64,000 nt of DNA from Bromus sterilis (GCA_950022295.1 OX465600.1:20869282-20933281); one strand, 5' to 3'. Positions 10,401 through 24,043 are shown, counted from the first letter of the stretch. Numbers and translations: made by a program. Notes: generated by a model not told the origin, from the letters alone.

Positions 10401-11060
10401 CTCCACAGCTTTAACTTTCTCTAAAGAAACTTCGAAAGATGCTAAGTTTTCAAATAAGACATGTGATGATGTATGTTGAATGTAGATATTTCTTTTTTGA
10501 AGATCAACCGATCAAGCGACCATCACTTCCCCTTCAAGCCTGGCCCATTTCATGATAAAACCTAGATTCTTTCTTGGAGATGATCCAGTTTCTAAAAAAA
10601 TGTACTGTAAAACATTGTACAAATTTTATCATGGCCTCTAAGGATCATATATTGAGGTCATGCTAGGTTTCGTATTTGTAGACTTCATTCACGCTTTTTA
10701 GAATTAATAAAATAATAAGCTTCGTGTTCAAGGTCAAATCTTCACATCCCGATGTTTATATATTTTAAAACCCAATTTTTACCAACTATTTGATGCACTT
10801 CCAATTTAAATATAGGCTAAAAAACAGAAAGTGAATTTTGAAACCCAATTTTACCAACTATTTAAAGCAGTTGCAATTTAAACTTTAATTATATTCATTA
10901 TGTATAGCAATATTTCTTTATCTCAAACATTCTCACTTGGAACATAATATATTGTGTTATTAATACAAATTTCGCATTTTTGAAGCATTTCCTAATTTGA
11001 AACACATCAATTGGATTTATGGGTACTTATCGCATAATATTCAACGTCTCATCCAGTTGC
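10401..11060. other. AT-rich unassigned sequence
   Basis: Mostly AT-rich with a short internal duplication (AAACCCAATTTT.ACCAACTATTT at about 10770 and 10842). No coding signal or element boundary can be seen. Confidence 0.4.
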
Positions 11061-11179
11061 CGGACGTTTTCGTTTGGTGGAAACCCACCTGCAGCCCGAA
11101 CACGCCATGCACGCACAGTTCACCGTGCATGCACAGCTCTTCATGCACGCGCAGCTCGGACGTAACTTCCCATGCACGC

Positions 11180-11405
11180 GTAGCTTGCAGCCGCCGTCGA
11201 CGTTGCTTGCCGCCGTCGTCGTCGCCGTCTCGCCGTTATCGCCGTAGCTTGCAGCCGCCGTCACCGTCGCTTGCCGCCGCCGCCTTCGTCGTCTCACCGT
11301 CATCGCCGTAGCTTGCCGCCGTCGTCGTCGCCGTCTCGCCGTTATCGCTGGAGCTTGCCGCCGTTGTCGCTCACCACCTTCGTCGTTGTCATCGATGTAG
11401 CTCGC
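11180..11405 (+). repeat. CG-rich tandem repeat, about 64-bp unit
   Basis: Units beginning G[TG]AGCT[TC]GC start at 11180, 11244, 11308, 11350 and 11397 (spacings 64, 64, 42, 47). They are built of CCGCCGTCGTCGTCGCC trinucleotide-like runs. Just upstream, CATGCACGC recurs several times between 11106 and 11180. The array directly abuts the G1 LTR, whose putative target-site bases (CTCGC, 11401-11405) lie in the last unit. Confidence 0.75.
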
Positions 11406-13728
11406 TGTAACACCCTCAGTGTCATGGAATAGTAAACCCTTTTGCTAATGATAATTACTGTTGATGATCATGCCTTGATCATCTTGGATCAAGCCAAATT
11501 CAAAATGCCCCTTTGATGATATTAAAATAATGTGGCAAATCAAACCTTGTCCAAAAATTGTGAAAGCAATTTTGTAAAATGCCTAAAAATTAGTGGATCA
11601 CTTCCATATGGTTTTGGGAATTTATTAAGCTTTAACATAAATGCAACAAATAAAAATAGTAGCCAAAAATCCCTTTTCATCAATAGAATAATTAAACCAA
11701 ATGCTAAATGAATTTAGTTTGCCCCCAAACTTTTTATGGCACTATTATAAAGTGAAACACTAATATTTGAACCAGATCCACACTTTACAAAAATGCTAGA
11801 GTAATTAAAACAATTATACAAAGAAATGAACAGAAAATAAAAATAAAAGAAACCTATCTACCGCACTGGGCAAAGGCCCAACCCCCACCCCACCTCCCCT
11901 GTTCCCCCCGGGCCAACCAGCCCACCTAACCCCCCTCCTCTGTTTACCCCCCTCCCCCCGTGGAGGCCATCCATGGCGCTACGGCGCCCGTCGTCGTCGT
12001 GTCGCGAATCCGGCAGCTCCCCGACGACTACAAGTCGCGGCCGCCCCCCCGTGCCTCTGGACAAACCCTAACCCTATCCCGCCACCCGTTCCCCCCCCTC
12101 AGTTCCCCTCGCCCTCGTCCCCCTCGCGACACCCGGGCGCTGCCGTGGGCACGCGTTCGTCGCCGGCACGGCCACCGTGCCTCCCAGCCCCAACTGACGT
12201 GCCCGACCGCCTTCTCGTTGTCGTCTTCGTCACCACTGTGGAGGAATCGAGCCCACGCCGCCTGCAACGTACTCCTCGCCGCCGTCGTCAAGCTCGGGTC
12301 CGCCGGCGTGCGACACAAATTCCGGCGTCCACAAGCCGCCCCGAGCACACTGCCGCCCCCTACACCTCCTCTGTGAGCCCCTCGACGATTTGCCTCTTCT
12401 AGGGCTCAATCTTGTGCCGTAGTTCGTCGGCCCCGCGTGAGCACGCTTCGGCCGCCGCCGCGAGCTTTGGTCCGGCTCGCCACAACCACTCCAGCCCGCG
12501 CTCGAGGCACTATGCGGTGCGCGTGGTCACCAGCTCCCCATTGCTCCTAGCCGCGTCCGAAAAACTAGCCACTGTGGCGTGCTCCCGTTCACGACCATGG
12601 CACGGCTCGCCGCCGGCGTGGGCATGCCCATGGTTTAACCGTGGGTGGAGCCACTTACCTCCCCACCCCGTTTATATTAGTGTTAATCCCCAATTAACAT
12701 AACCCTCCCCTAATCATGTATTAGAGATAACCCCTGGTCTCAATGACAGATGTGCCCCATGCCTTTTAAAAATAAATTAAACAGATATTTAGTTATGTGT
12801 GTATGACAACTGGGTCCCACCTGTAAGTATTTAAATAAAAAGGAATTTAGATAAATTGCAGTGTATGACATGTGGGCCCTGGCCCTATTTAAATTGATTA
12901 AATGTTTTTATTATCTCTGTGAGGCTGACCAGTGGGAGCCACTGGTCAGATTTGACCTGGTCAACCCCTTGTGGATAATGTTGGATTTTAAATAATAAAA
13001 GTAATTCAGAAAATCATTTAAATTGATTTAAAACTTTAAAATTTAATATCTTTTAAACCGTAATTCAGATTCAAAAACTTTATACATCAAAATTGATCAG
13101 AAAAATATAACGAATATGAATACACTATCCGTATGTCTACCACACCCCTCTAACACAACGAACATCGAACCGTCCCCATCCGGACCGACTGTCCGATGAT
13201 TGCCCGATAACGATAAACTACCCGGATGAATTTATTCTGAACACGAAAGTTGTTCGAAATAGATCAACTAACACGGATACACCTTTCACATGTTTGTCGG
13301 ATGTCCTCGACACCTTCGGCATGGTACCTTCCCCCTCCGTACACCCTGTCCGATAATCACCCGGAGCTGGCAGTTCATCCCCGGATGAATTCCCGCCCCG
13401 AGCATAATACATTGCACTGCGTTAGAACACCGTTAACATTGCATCTGTCATGTCATGCATTTGTTTGTATATGCTTGCTTTGTATTCACTGTTTCCCCCC
13501 CCCCCTTTATTCTTCGGTAGACCCCGCTGCTTTTGACTACACCGCTGCTGGGTACGACTACTTCGTCGACGACCCTACTTCTACCGTCGAGCTTCCAGGC
13601 AAGAAGAGCCATTCTCTTCCCCAGATATCGCCTATCTTTCCGTACTTTTATTGCACTAGGAATTGTTACTGCTGCTGCTACGTTACAATCCTATTCAATT
13701 GCATAGGCTGTTTTTGTCGCCCCTTGAT
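11406..13728 (+). repeat. G1 chromodomain-Gypsy LTR, first copy, 3'-truncated
   Basis: Starts TGTAACACCCTCAG and is collinear, with high identity, with 17646-19979. It contains a GC-rich block near 11870-12660 with many CCGCC/CGTCG runs. It stops at CCCCTTGA and is fused directly to a gag codon run (QQQKFRRGLNPD), so the last third of the LTR, the primer-binding site, the leader and the gag N-terminus have been deleted here. The missing LTR part is preserved in the second copy. Confidence 0.85.
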
Positions 13729-13736
13729 CCAGACCT

Positions 13737-16700
13737 CAGCAGCAGAAGTTCCGTCGTGGCCTCAATCCAGACCTCAGACTCGCTCTTGCCGTTTATGATT
13801 TTGCCAACTTCGCCACCATGGTGAACAAGGCTATCACCGTCGAGACTGCCTAGATGGATCACAAGAACTCACTGAAACGCTATCGTGACGTTGGCTCATC
13901 TTCGGGCGCAACACAGAAGCGTCGTATCTGGCTTCCTACCAGTGTGACCCATTCACTTGTCCCTGCTCCAAGACCGTCTTATGCGGCACCCCGTTTGCCT
14001 CCGCCACCGCAGATGCCAAGAGCTCTGCCTCCACCACCCAATGCTACACCCCTTCGTCCTCAGGATGGATTATGCTTCACGTGCCGCCAACCTAGGCATT
14101 TTTCCAGAGAGTGCCCCCAGAAACAGAAGCAACTGGTAGTTCACCCTGCTGGCCGTGGAAATGGTCGTGGAAACAACCGGACCCCCAACTATAATACTGG
14201 GTCTGTTGCTTATGCTCGTGGACATGCTAACAACATTAATGTTGAAGAAGCCCAGGAACAACCTGCTACCGTGATGGGTACCCTTCTCGTTAATTCCGCA
14301 CCTGCTACTGTTTTATTTGATACAGGAGCATCGCATTCATTCATGTCAGAAGAATTTGCATTTTCTCATAACTTCAAGTATGAAACGATGAAACCACCGA
14401 TGATTGTTCGCACCCCGATAGGCCAATGCTGAACCACCATGTTAGTGCCAAACACCACCATTGAAATCGAAGGAATTAAATTCCTTGCTTCTCCCATCCT
14501 CCTGAAGTCTTCCACCATAGACCTCATTCTGGGCATGGATTGGTTGAAAGTACATGATGCCGCACTGTATTGTGGCACCAGCTCTGTCCAACTTTTTCAC
14601 CCCTCCGGCGAGATTGTTAACCACACCACCCGAATTACCCGTGATGCTGAAATGCAGATATTTATGATGAAGGCTTTGAATGTCTCACCTCTGGAAGGAA
14701 TTGAGAACGTTCCTGTCGTTCGCGATTTTCCCGACGTCTTCCCAGAAGAACTGCTGGGAATACCCCCGACCAGAGAGGTGGAATTCGTCATCGACTTGAA
14801 GCCAGGCACTGTTCCTATCGCCAAGCGTCCTTACAAGATGCCGCCACATGAACTCCTTGAACTTAAGGAGGAAATCGACAAGGCACTTAAGAAAGGATTC
14901 ATTCGCCCCAGTTCCTCTGCTTGGGGAGCACCTTCGCTTTGATGGTACGAACCGTTTAGTTCAAGATTACCGACCTATCAACCAGGCAACAATACAGAAC
15001 AAGTACCCACTTCCTTGGATCAAGGATCTATATTATCAACTTGCTGGATCTACGGTGTTCTCAAAACTCGACTTGAGGTTGGGTTATCACCAAATCCGAG
15101 TCCGTGAGGAGGACATTCCGAAGACCGCCTTCATTACTCTCTATGGTCCATACGAGTACACTGTCATGTCCTTTGGCTTGACGAATATCCCAGCCACTTT
15201 CTCCCGGTTGATGAACTATATATTCATGGAATACCTCGCAAGTGTGTCGTGGTTTATCTGGATGATATCTTAATATACTCCAAGAATAAAGAGGAGCATG
15301 CTGAACATCTTCGCCTTATACTGGAAAAGCTTTGAGAACACAAACTCTATGCTAAGTATTCTAAGTGTGAGTTCTGGCTCCCCGGAATGACCTACCTTCG
15401 TCATGTGATTTCCAAGGATGGCATTGCCGTCAACCCAGAACGTATTCAGGCTATCCTGGATTGGACTCCCCCCAAGACTGTCAAGCAAGTCAGAAGTTTC
15501 CTCGGATTCGCCAGCTATTGTCGTCGTTTCGTCGAGAACTTCTCTAAGATTGCCAAGCCTCTGACCAATCTGCTTCACAAAGGTGTCAAGTTCGAGTGGA
15601 CAAACAAATGTCAGGAAAGTTTCCAAGCTCTCAAGGACAAGCTCACTTCTCCTCCGGTACTTTCTCCCCCTGATACTCGGAAGGACTTCGTGATATACTG
15701 TGATGCGTCTCGTCAAGGATTAGGCTGTGTCCTAATGCAAGAGCGCAAAGTGATTGCTTATGGCACTCGTCAGTTGCGTGCTCACGAACAAAACTATCCA
15801 ACCCATGATCTCGAATTGGCAGCGGTCATTTATGCATTGAAGTTGTGGCGACATTACCTCATCGGTAATAGTTGCGAGATCTACACCGACCACCAAAGCG
15901 TGAAATACTTGTTTACTCAGCCAGATCTGAATCTCCGCCAACAAAGATGGGTCGAGACAATGGCCGATTTCAACATGGATATTCATTACACCCCTGGAAA
16001 AGCCAGTGTGATGGCTGATGCCTTGAGCCGTAAAGCCTACTATAGTGAACTTGAAGTTCAAGTACAACAACCACTTATGTATGAAGAGCTATATAAGCTA
16101 AACCTCGAGATTGTTCCTCAAGGTTATGTAAATAACCTGGTTATCGAACCGGATCTCGTCAAATCCGTCAAGGCTATACAATTTTATGATGATTTCGTAC
16201 ACAAGATTAAGCCCGATATCGCCAATGGAAGACCCTCACCCTTCACCATTGATAGCAAAGGTGCGGTGTTCTACGAGAACCTTTTAGTGGTTACTCACAG
16301 CAAGGGCAGGCATGAGAACCTGGATATGACCCCGAAGGTCATGAAAGCGGCTCACGATACCCCGTTGTCCATTCATCCTGGAAGCACCAAGATGTACCAA
16401 GACATTCGTCAGCAATTCTGGTGGCCTAACATGAAGCAAGACATTGCCCGATATGTTTCTGAATGTGACGTTTGCCGTCGCGTCAAAGCAGAACATCAAA
16501 GACCTGCTGGAACTTTGCAACCACTTTCTATCCCTGAATGGAAATGGGACAAGATTGAAATGGACTTCGTCACTGGTTTTCCAAGATCGCAGAAAGGCCA
16601 CGATGCTATCTTTGTCGCCATCGACCGCTTCTCCAAGGTTGCCCACTTTCTGCCAGTCAAGGAGACGATCTCTGCTAGTCAGTTAGCAGACTTGTATGTT

Positions 16701-17609
16701 TCCAGAATTGTGTCCCTCCATGGCATTCCGTTGGAGATCAGTTCGGACCGTGGCAGTATTTTCACCTCCAGATTTTGGGATTGTTTCCAAGAAGCTATGG
16801 GCACTCATCTGAATTTCAGCACCGCCTGTCACCCCCAGTCGCAAGGACAAGTCAAACGAGTTAATCAAGTGCTTGAAGATATGATTCGAGCTTGTGTCAT
16901 CTCATTCGGCAAGAAATGGGAGGAATCTCTTCCGTTTGCTGAATTCTCGTATAACAATAGCTATTAAGCTAGTCTGAAGATGACCCCCTTCGAAGTTCTC
17001 TATGGACGTAAGTGTCAAACCCCTCTGAATTGGTCAGAAACTGGGGAACGAACTCTCGTTGGTCCGGACATTATTCAACACGTAGAAGATCAGGTTCACG
17101 TTATCCGTGACCACTTGAAGGCTGCTCAGTCCCGCCAGAAGAGCAACTATGATCGCAAGCACAAAGAAATGGTCTATCAACCTGGCGAATACGCGTACCT
17201 CTGTGTCACTCCGATGAGAGGCACTCATCGTTTCAGAATCAAAGGCAAGTTAGCTCCTCGTTACATTGGCCCATTCTGTATTCTTTCCCGAAGTGGACCA
17301 GTGGCATACCGATTGGAATTGCCGCCGAACCTCTCCCAAGTCCATGATGTATTCCACGTGTCGCAACTCCGACGCTGCTTCAAGGACCCTATTCGAGAAG
17401 TGGAGCATGATATGATCGAGCTGCAGCAAGACTTGACATATCAAGAACATCCGAGCCGCATTATTGATCAGTCTGAACGTCGAACCCGCAACAAGACCGT
17501 CAAATTCCTCAAGGTTCAGTGGTCGAATCATTCTGAAGATGAAGCCACTTGGGAACGAGAAGATCGCCTTCGCGATGAATACCCCGATCTTTTCCTCACT
17601 ACCACTTAA
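13737..17609 (+). pseudogene. G1 Gypsy gag-pol polyprotein with chromodomain, inactivated
   Basis: Order of domains: gag C-terminus; CCHC zinc knuckle CFTCRQPRHFSREC (about 14072); protease DTGASHSF (about 14322); RT with the YLDD box (about 15255); RNase H; integrase with a CX2C zinc finger (about 16465) and DDE core; the PFEVLYGR motif; and a C-terminal chromodomain region (FLKVQWSNHSEDEATWE, about 17500). This order (integrase after RT) and the chromodomain mark a chromovirus of the Del/Tekay type. Breaks: TAG 13851, TGA 14430, a small deletion at about 14942 that removes the KKK segment of RT, a 1-nt shift near 15240, TGA 15333 and TAA 16965. The integrase catalytic glutamate is replaced (QVKRVNQ where TERVNQ is usual). 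The longest open piece is 15387-16967. Confidence 0.93.
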
Positions 17610-17628
17610 ATTCTCGGGACGAGAATTC

Positions 17629-17645
17629 TTGTAGTGGGGGAGATT
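17629..17645 (+). promoter_or_regulatory. Polypurine tract of G1
   Basis: GTAGTGGGGGAGATT lies immediately before the second LTR start TGTAACACCC. This is the usual place where plus-strand synthesis is primed in LTR retrotransposons. Confidence 0.75.
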
Positions 17646-19986
17646 TGTAACACCCTCAGCGTCATGGAACAGTAAACCCTTTTGCTAATGATAATTACTG
17701 TTGATGATCATGCCTTGATCATCTTGGATCAAGTCAAATTCAAAAAGCCCCTTTGATGATATTAAAATAATGTGGTAAGTCGAACCTTGTACAAAAATTG
17801 TGAAAGCAATTTTTTAAATGCCTAAAAATTAGTGGATCACTTCCATATGGTTTTGGGAATTTATTAAGCTTTAAAATAAATGCAACAAATAAAAATAGTA
17901 GCCAAAAATCCCTGTTCATCAATATAATAATTAAAACAAATGCTAATGAATTTAGTTTGCCCCCAAACTTTTTATGGCACTATTATAAAGTTAAACACTA
18001 ATATTTGGACCAAATCCACACTTTACAAAAATGATAGAGTAATTAAAACAATTATACAAAGAAATGAACAGAAAATAAAAATAAAAGAAAATAGAAAAGA
18101 AACCTATCTACCGCACTGGGCAAAGGCCCAACCCCCACCCCACCTCCCCTGTTCCCCCCTAGGCCAAGCAGCCCACCTAACCCTCCTCCCCTGTTTACCC
18201 CCCCCCCCCCCCCCGTGGAGGCCATCCATGGCGCCACGGCGCCCGCCGTCGCCTTGTCGCGAATCCGGCGGCTCCCCAGCGACTACAAGTCGCCCCCCAT
18301 GCCCCTGGACGAACCCTAACCCTATCCCGCCACCCGTTTCCCCCCCCCCCCTCAGTTCCCCTCGCCCTCGTCCCCCTCGCGACACCCGGGCGCTGCCGTG
18401 GGCACGCGTTCGTCGCCTGCACGACCACCGTGCCTCCCAGCCCCAACCGACGTGCCCGGCCGCCTTCTCGTCGTTGTCTTTGTCACCACCGTGGAGGAAT
18501 CGAGCCCATGCCGCCTGCAACGTACTCCTCGCCGCCGTCTTCAAGCTCGGGTCCGCCGGCGTGTGACGCAAACTCCGGCATCCACAAGCCGCCCCCGAGC
18601 ACACTGCCGCCCACTACACCTCCTCTATAAGCCCCTCGACGATTTGCCTCTTCTAGGGCTCAATCCCGTGCTGTAGTTGGTCGGCCCCGCGTGAGCACGC
18701 TTCGGCCGCCGCCGCGAGCTTTGGTCCGGCGTGCCACGGCCACTCCAGCCCGCGCTCGAAGCACTGTGCGGTGTGCGTGGTCACCAGCTCCCCATTGCTC
18801 CTAGCCCCGTCCGAAAATCTAGCCACTGTGGCGTGCTCCCGTTCACGGCCATGGCACGGCTCGCCGCCGGCGTCGGCATGCCCATGGTTTAACCGTGGGT
18901 GGAGCCACTGACCTCTGGGCCCCACCCCTTTTATATTAGTGTTAATCCCCAATTAAAATAACCCTCCCCTAATCATGTATTAGAGATAACCCAACAGATG
19001 GGCCCCATGCCTTTTAAAAATAAATTAAACAGATATTTAGTTATGTGTGTATGACAACTGGGTCCCACCTGCAAGTATTTAAATAAAAAGGAATTTAGAT
19101 AAATTGCAGTGTATGACGTGTGGGCCCTAGCCCTATTTAAATTGATTAAATGTTTCTATTATCTCCGTGAGGCTGACCAGTGGGACCCACTGGTCAGGTT
19201 TGACCTGGTCAACCCCTTGTGGATAATGTTGGATTTTAAATAATAAAAGTAATTCAGAAAACCATTTAAATTGATTTATAACTTTAAAATTCAATATCTT
19301 TTAAACCGTAATTCAGATTCAAAAACTTTATGCATCAAATATGATCAGAAAAATATAACGAATATGATTACGCTATCCGTATGTCTACCACACCTCTCTA
19401 ACAAAACAAACATCGAACCGTCCCTCTCCGGACCGACTGTTCGATGATTGCCCGATACCGATAAACTACCCAGATGAATTTATTCTGAATACGAAAGTTG
19501 TTCAGAATAGATCAACTAACACGGATACACCTTTCACATGTTTGTCGGATGTCCACGACACCTCCGGCATGGTACCTTCCCCCTCCTTACACCCTGTCCG
19601 ATAATCACCCGGAGCTGCCAGTTCATCCCCGGATGAATTCCCGCCCCGAGCATAATACATTGCACTGCGTTAGAACACCGTTAACATTGCATCTGTCATG
19701 TTATGCATTTGTTTGTATATGCTTGCTTTGTATTCACTGTTCCCCCCCTTTATTCTTCGGTAGACCCCGCTGCTGTCGACTACACCGCTGCTCGGTACGA
19801 CTACTTCGTCGACGACCCTACTTCTACCGTCGAGCTTCCACGCAAGCAGAGCCATTCTCTTCCCCAGATATCCCCTATCTTTCCGTACTTTTCTTGCACT
19901 AGGAATTGTTACTGCTGCTGCTACGTTACAATCCTATTCAATTGCGTAGCCTGTTTTTTTCGCCCCTTGATGTAACTTCCTTTATC
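17646..19986 (+). repeat. G1 LTR, second copy, left part (split by the CACTA element)
   Basis: Begins TGTAACACCCTCAGCGTC after the polypurine tract and matches the first copy along its whole preserved length, with small indels (for example C runs near 18200 and 18340). It is cut at the CACTA target site ATC and, after removal of that element, would continue at 35978. The combined LTR would be about 4.16 kb. Confidence 0.85.
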
Positions 19987-20220
19987 CACTAGTGCAAAAC
20001 AGGTAATTAGAACCGGTTCTGGGAGGCCATTAGAACCGGTTTTGGCAACCGGTGCTAAAGGTCCGGTGCTAGAGGGTGAACCCCTTTAGAACCGGTTGCT
20101 CACGAACCGGTTCTAAAATCTCTGCAGCCAGCCACGTGGTGGCAGGTCGGGCGCGAGGGCTCGGGAACCTTTAGCACCGGTTTGTAACACAAACCGATTC
20201 TAAAGGTTTAGAGGTTTAAG
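19987..20220. repeat. CACTA 3' subterminal repeat region
   Basis: Contains repeated AACCGGTT, TTAGAACCGGTT and ACCGGTGCTAAAGG motifs in both orientations. One hairpin (about 20167-20211) pairs AACCTTTAGCACCGGTTTGT with its near-complement across a short spacer. In En/Spm-type elements such motifs bind the TNPA-type protein; here that role is inferred. Confidence 0.8.
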
Positions 20221-20324
20221 TTTTTTTAATTATTTTCTTTTTGGTTTTAATAGTTTAGGGTTTATTAATTCTTTTCTTTTGGGTTTAGGATTACTGATTA
20301 TTTTACGCTATTACATAATTTACA

Positions 20325-20350
20325 ATATATATATATATATATATATATAT
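20325..20350. repeat. (TA)n microsatellite
   Basis: About 26 bp of alternating AT immediately left of the solo LTR; the LTR inserted into this tract. Confidence 0.85.
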
Positions 20351-23300
20351 TGTAACAGCCTAGTTTTTGCAAAAATTAAAAATTTTGTTTTCGGTGTGAA
20401 TTGATTGATTGTCTGATTTGTTTGCGGTGTTTGCATCCCCGATTTATCGATCGGCGATTATTTTCCCCCCTCTTATCTCGTGTCGGACGGAGACCGACCC
20501 TTGCCACCCAGACACTCGACCTTTGCGACACCGGGTTTCGCCCGATCACCGTCGCGAAAACCGCACGAGACCAGCCGCAGCCAACGGAACGAAAACCCCG
20601 TTTAATAATTAAACGGGATATTTTTATAGCACGCCGGAAAGTGTTTTCGGAACGGTTCCAGCGCGAGGTGAACGCCTCCGGCTTGACGCACTGATCGCGC
20701 AGTTCGAAGTTTTACCCGAATCGGAGGTACTGCGGACCCCGGCGGTCAGAAACGTGAGCACCGTGCGCGCGAGATAAAAACCGGGGATGTTTTTGCAAAC
20801 TGCCAGCCACCGGGGCTATATAAAGACCACCACACTCCCACCCATTTTTAGGGTTTCCCCTAGCCAATATTGCAGCCACCCCCCTGAGTTTGCTCAGATC
20901 TGACCCAAAACACCCCCAAAATCTGAAACCCTAGCCAGATCAGATCTGGACCGTCAGATCGCCCGATCTGACGGCCCAGAGAGCTCCCCGTAGCCCAACC
21001 TCTCTCCATCTCTCTCCTCACCTTCCCTTCCCGTGGACGTGCCCGAGCAAGCCGCCGTCGTGCTCCTCGCGTCGCCTCCGGCCAGGCCGCAGCCTGCCGC
21101 CGGCCACCGCTCCACTCCCTCTCTTCCCTCTCTCCTTCCCCTTCTCCTCCCGCTCACCCCGCCGCTCCTTCTTCCCGCAGGTCCCACGCCATGGCCGAGG
21201 AGCTCCATGCCAGCCGCCTCGCCCTGCCTTCGAAGCCGCGCCCGCCATGGCAGCCGAGGCCGCCGGCCCGAGCTCGAGGCGCGTCACCCCGGCGACGAAC
21301 TCGGCCGGATCCGCCCTGTGCCTCCCTCGCCGCTGCCTGCCGCGCCCTGCCGGCGTCCCTCGCAGCGCCGCCGGTCGACGGTAGCCGCCGCCGCTGCCTC
21401 CCCGTGTGGGAACGGGAGGAGCCAGCCGGCTGCCCGACCAGCCAGATGGGCCGGCGCGCCCAGGCGGCCCAGCAACGCCTCCAACCGCCCCTCCAGATGG
21501 GCCACAGCCCATGGGTTGAGGCGCCCGTTTTTTTGTTTTTTGTTATTTCTTTTTTTTCCTGTTGGGCCGATAGCCTAGTTTCGGCCCGTTTAGGTTTTTT
21601 TTTGTCTCTGCTAGGTTTTTTTTTATTTAATTTAGGCAGTTTGTATTAGGATTTTTGCAGTGCTCGTATCTTTTTGCTCGTAGCTCCGATTGCGACGCGT
21701 AAAATATGGAACTTGCTTAGTTTTGTGCCTAGTTTAATAATTTGTTGCTTGTTGCCATGTTTGACTTTGTTTACATGATGTTTGACTGCTAATTACACTG
21801 CCTGCCACTGTAAACTGTAACTGCTATAACTTTTTATCTGTTGCTCTGTTTAAGATGTTTCTTATATGTAACTTGACTAGAATTGCATGTAGATTGTGTT
21901 TTTGCTGTTCTTGCTTGCTAATAAAAATAATAAAATATTGTTTAGGGCAAAACAGTACCGAATTCTATTTTTATCGTGGGGTCCGTAATAGTTTGCATGT
22001 CTAGGATTTCACCCCACTTAAATTGACTAGCTTAGGTAGTTTATTTATGCTTCACCTCTTGCCATGCTTGGGTGCCTTGCGATGTTAACAACCTTTGTTG
22101 ATCATCTGTAGCTAAACAACTTGAACCACCGTAAATGTGCGGTATCGTCGTGTGTGACGAATACTCCACTTAAATTGTTAGTAACCGCTCTCGACGGTAG
22201 GTGCGATGTCTCGTGTTGCTTCTTGTTGATGCCTGCTCGTGTTTGCCTCGTAGTAATAGATGCTTGCCCGTTGATTGCTTTCCAGTGTTTATCGTCTTGT
22301 GTGCTTCGTGGGTACCTCTCGGAGACGATGCGAGCTTGCGATCAACTACACCTTCGGGACCCGACTTATCAACAGGCAAGGACTTGCATTACTTATGATC
22401 TATTCTATTTCAACCAGCGGTTTGCATGCTAGTATAGGTTAGGTTCGATGTTTGATCCTACCACATGTTTACAGCCTCTTTCAAAACGATACAGCCATGT
22501 CCCTTCCCAGCAAACCTTGTACTGCTATGTTACTATTGCTCGTTGCTCAGCCCCTGCTTAGTATGCATGCTTAGGATGCTACGATGTTACCCTGTTACTC
22601 TTTGGGTCGGGATATCACCTGATTATTATATTATTGTTGATGATATGATTATTATAATGTTGACTATATTCGACGAAGGATGGAAGGTCTAGGCTATCCC
22701 GCCCCGACGCTTTGTTCCATTCGAGTTACCTAGGATCCGAGTTCCGGGTATTGGTTTTAAGACTGAGCGTGCCTAATCGCGTGTGGGATTTTATGGGGTC
22801 CCCATTTCTTACCTATCTAGCTTCAAACATTTCTAGAGGTGGCCCAAGCTGATTTACCATTTGAAAACATGCATATATATCTTGTCGGGTCGCTCCTAGC
22901 AGATATCTTTTAAAACAACCCGGACCAGCGGAGACATGGTTTCCCTGTTGGTCCACCTTTGGCCGGCGAGGGCCCGAGACCTCACGTGAGGCGTCTCGGT
23001 AACCCAAACCCTGTTGAGACGGAAGAGTCCGATCCGAGAGCGTGGCCAGCTTTTGGATTGGGTGTCGACTCCCCGGGGGCCACCCGGATTTGTTCGTTGT
23101 TAGCTAGAGGGACTTGTCATTTCGGATCTCTTGAAACTAAATCATAAAATGGTTGCCTATAATGGGTAGCAACTGAGAGTGATGGACGTGCGTGTGGAGC
23201 CTCGTAATGGGCAGTTGGTACACCCCTGCAGGGTTAAATCTTTTCGAGAAGACGTGTCCACGGTTATGGACGACTTGAGACCTACTCCTTGTTCATAGAC

Positions 23301-24038
23301 AACAACAACTGAGATAATCTTAATATAACTTGATCAACGTGTGCGTGTGCCTTGACTGCTTCTTCTTCGTCGGGATGCGAAGAGGAGGACAAGGATAGGA
23401 TAGGTGTTATGATTGCATAAGTAGTTGACAGCAAGACTTGTTGGAGGCGATTCCTCATCGAATGCTTGGCTTCTTATCTTACTCTCTAGATCGTTAGCCA
23501 CTTCATAAATGCTAGTGCGGCGGCAACCTCACCACTTACCCCTTCCTTACCGTAAACTACTAGTTGTCCTAGAATGACGAGTGATGAAGTCCTTGCTGGG
23601 TCAGATGACCACTACAGTTGGATGCTGAGTACCTCTGTACTCACGATACTACCCCCAAACTCTTTTCAGGGTTCTGATCGACAACAGGTATGGTGACCGA
23701 CGTTTCACGTGGAGACTCGACGACGACTAGTTAGGCGGATCCCGGTGGAGGGCCTGGACCCGTGTGGTTATGGGATCGGTGCTTTTCTCTTTGCCAGTAG
23801 GCATTTGCTTGTAGTCTGTACTCAGACATGTATCTTCCGCTGTTGTATTGGATTTGAGGCAGCTGTATGCCGATTGTATGAGATGTTGTATCCTTGTATC
23901 TGTAATGTTGTGATATCATGTTGGAAATCCGGGGCATATGGCTATGTCATATGTCGCGGTGGGACCGATATGTGCTTCGTCCCCGGATCTGGATGGAAAC
24001 ATCTAGATCTGGAACAGTACCGCATATCGGGCCTTACA
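20351..24038 (+). mobile_element. Solo LTR of a long-LTR Gypsy-type element inside the CACTA element
   Basis: Bounded by TGTAACAGCC at the left and GGGCCTTACA at the right, giving TGTAA...TTACA inverted ends. It is flanked by TATAT on both sides (20346-20350 and 24039-24043), although the left flank is low-complexity. Layout parallels the G1 LTR: a GC-rich block (about 21000-21500) downstream of a TATA-like CTATATAAAG (20816), and a CACCCCTGCAGGG...CGTGTCCACGGT segment about 800 bp from the end, a segment that G1 has at 36966-37012. No internal domain is present. The family is related to but distinct from G1. Confidence 0.75.
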
Positions 24039-24043
24039 TATAT

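Noticed and set aside
11960..12702. Long open frames rich in Pro, Arg and Ala
   Set aside because: They fall in the GC-rich block of the G1 LTR and recur with shifts in the second LTR copy (18100-18960); low-complexity GC sequence keeps frames open by chance.
20954..21650. Open frames up to 181 codons on both strands
   Set aside because: Located in the GC-rich part of the solo LTR; no recognisable domain and both strands open at once.
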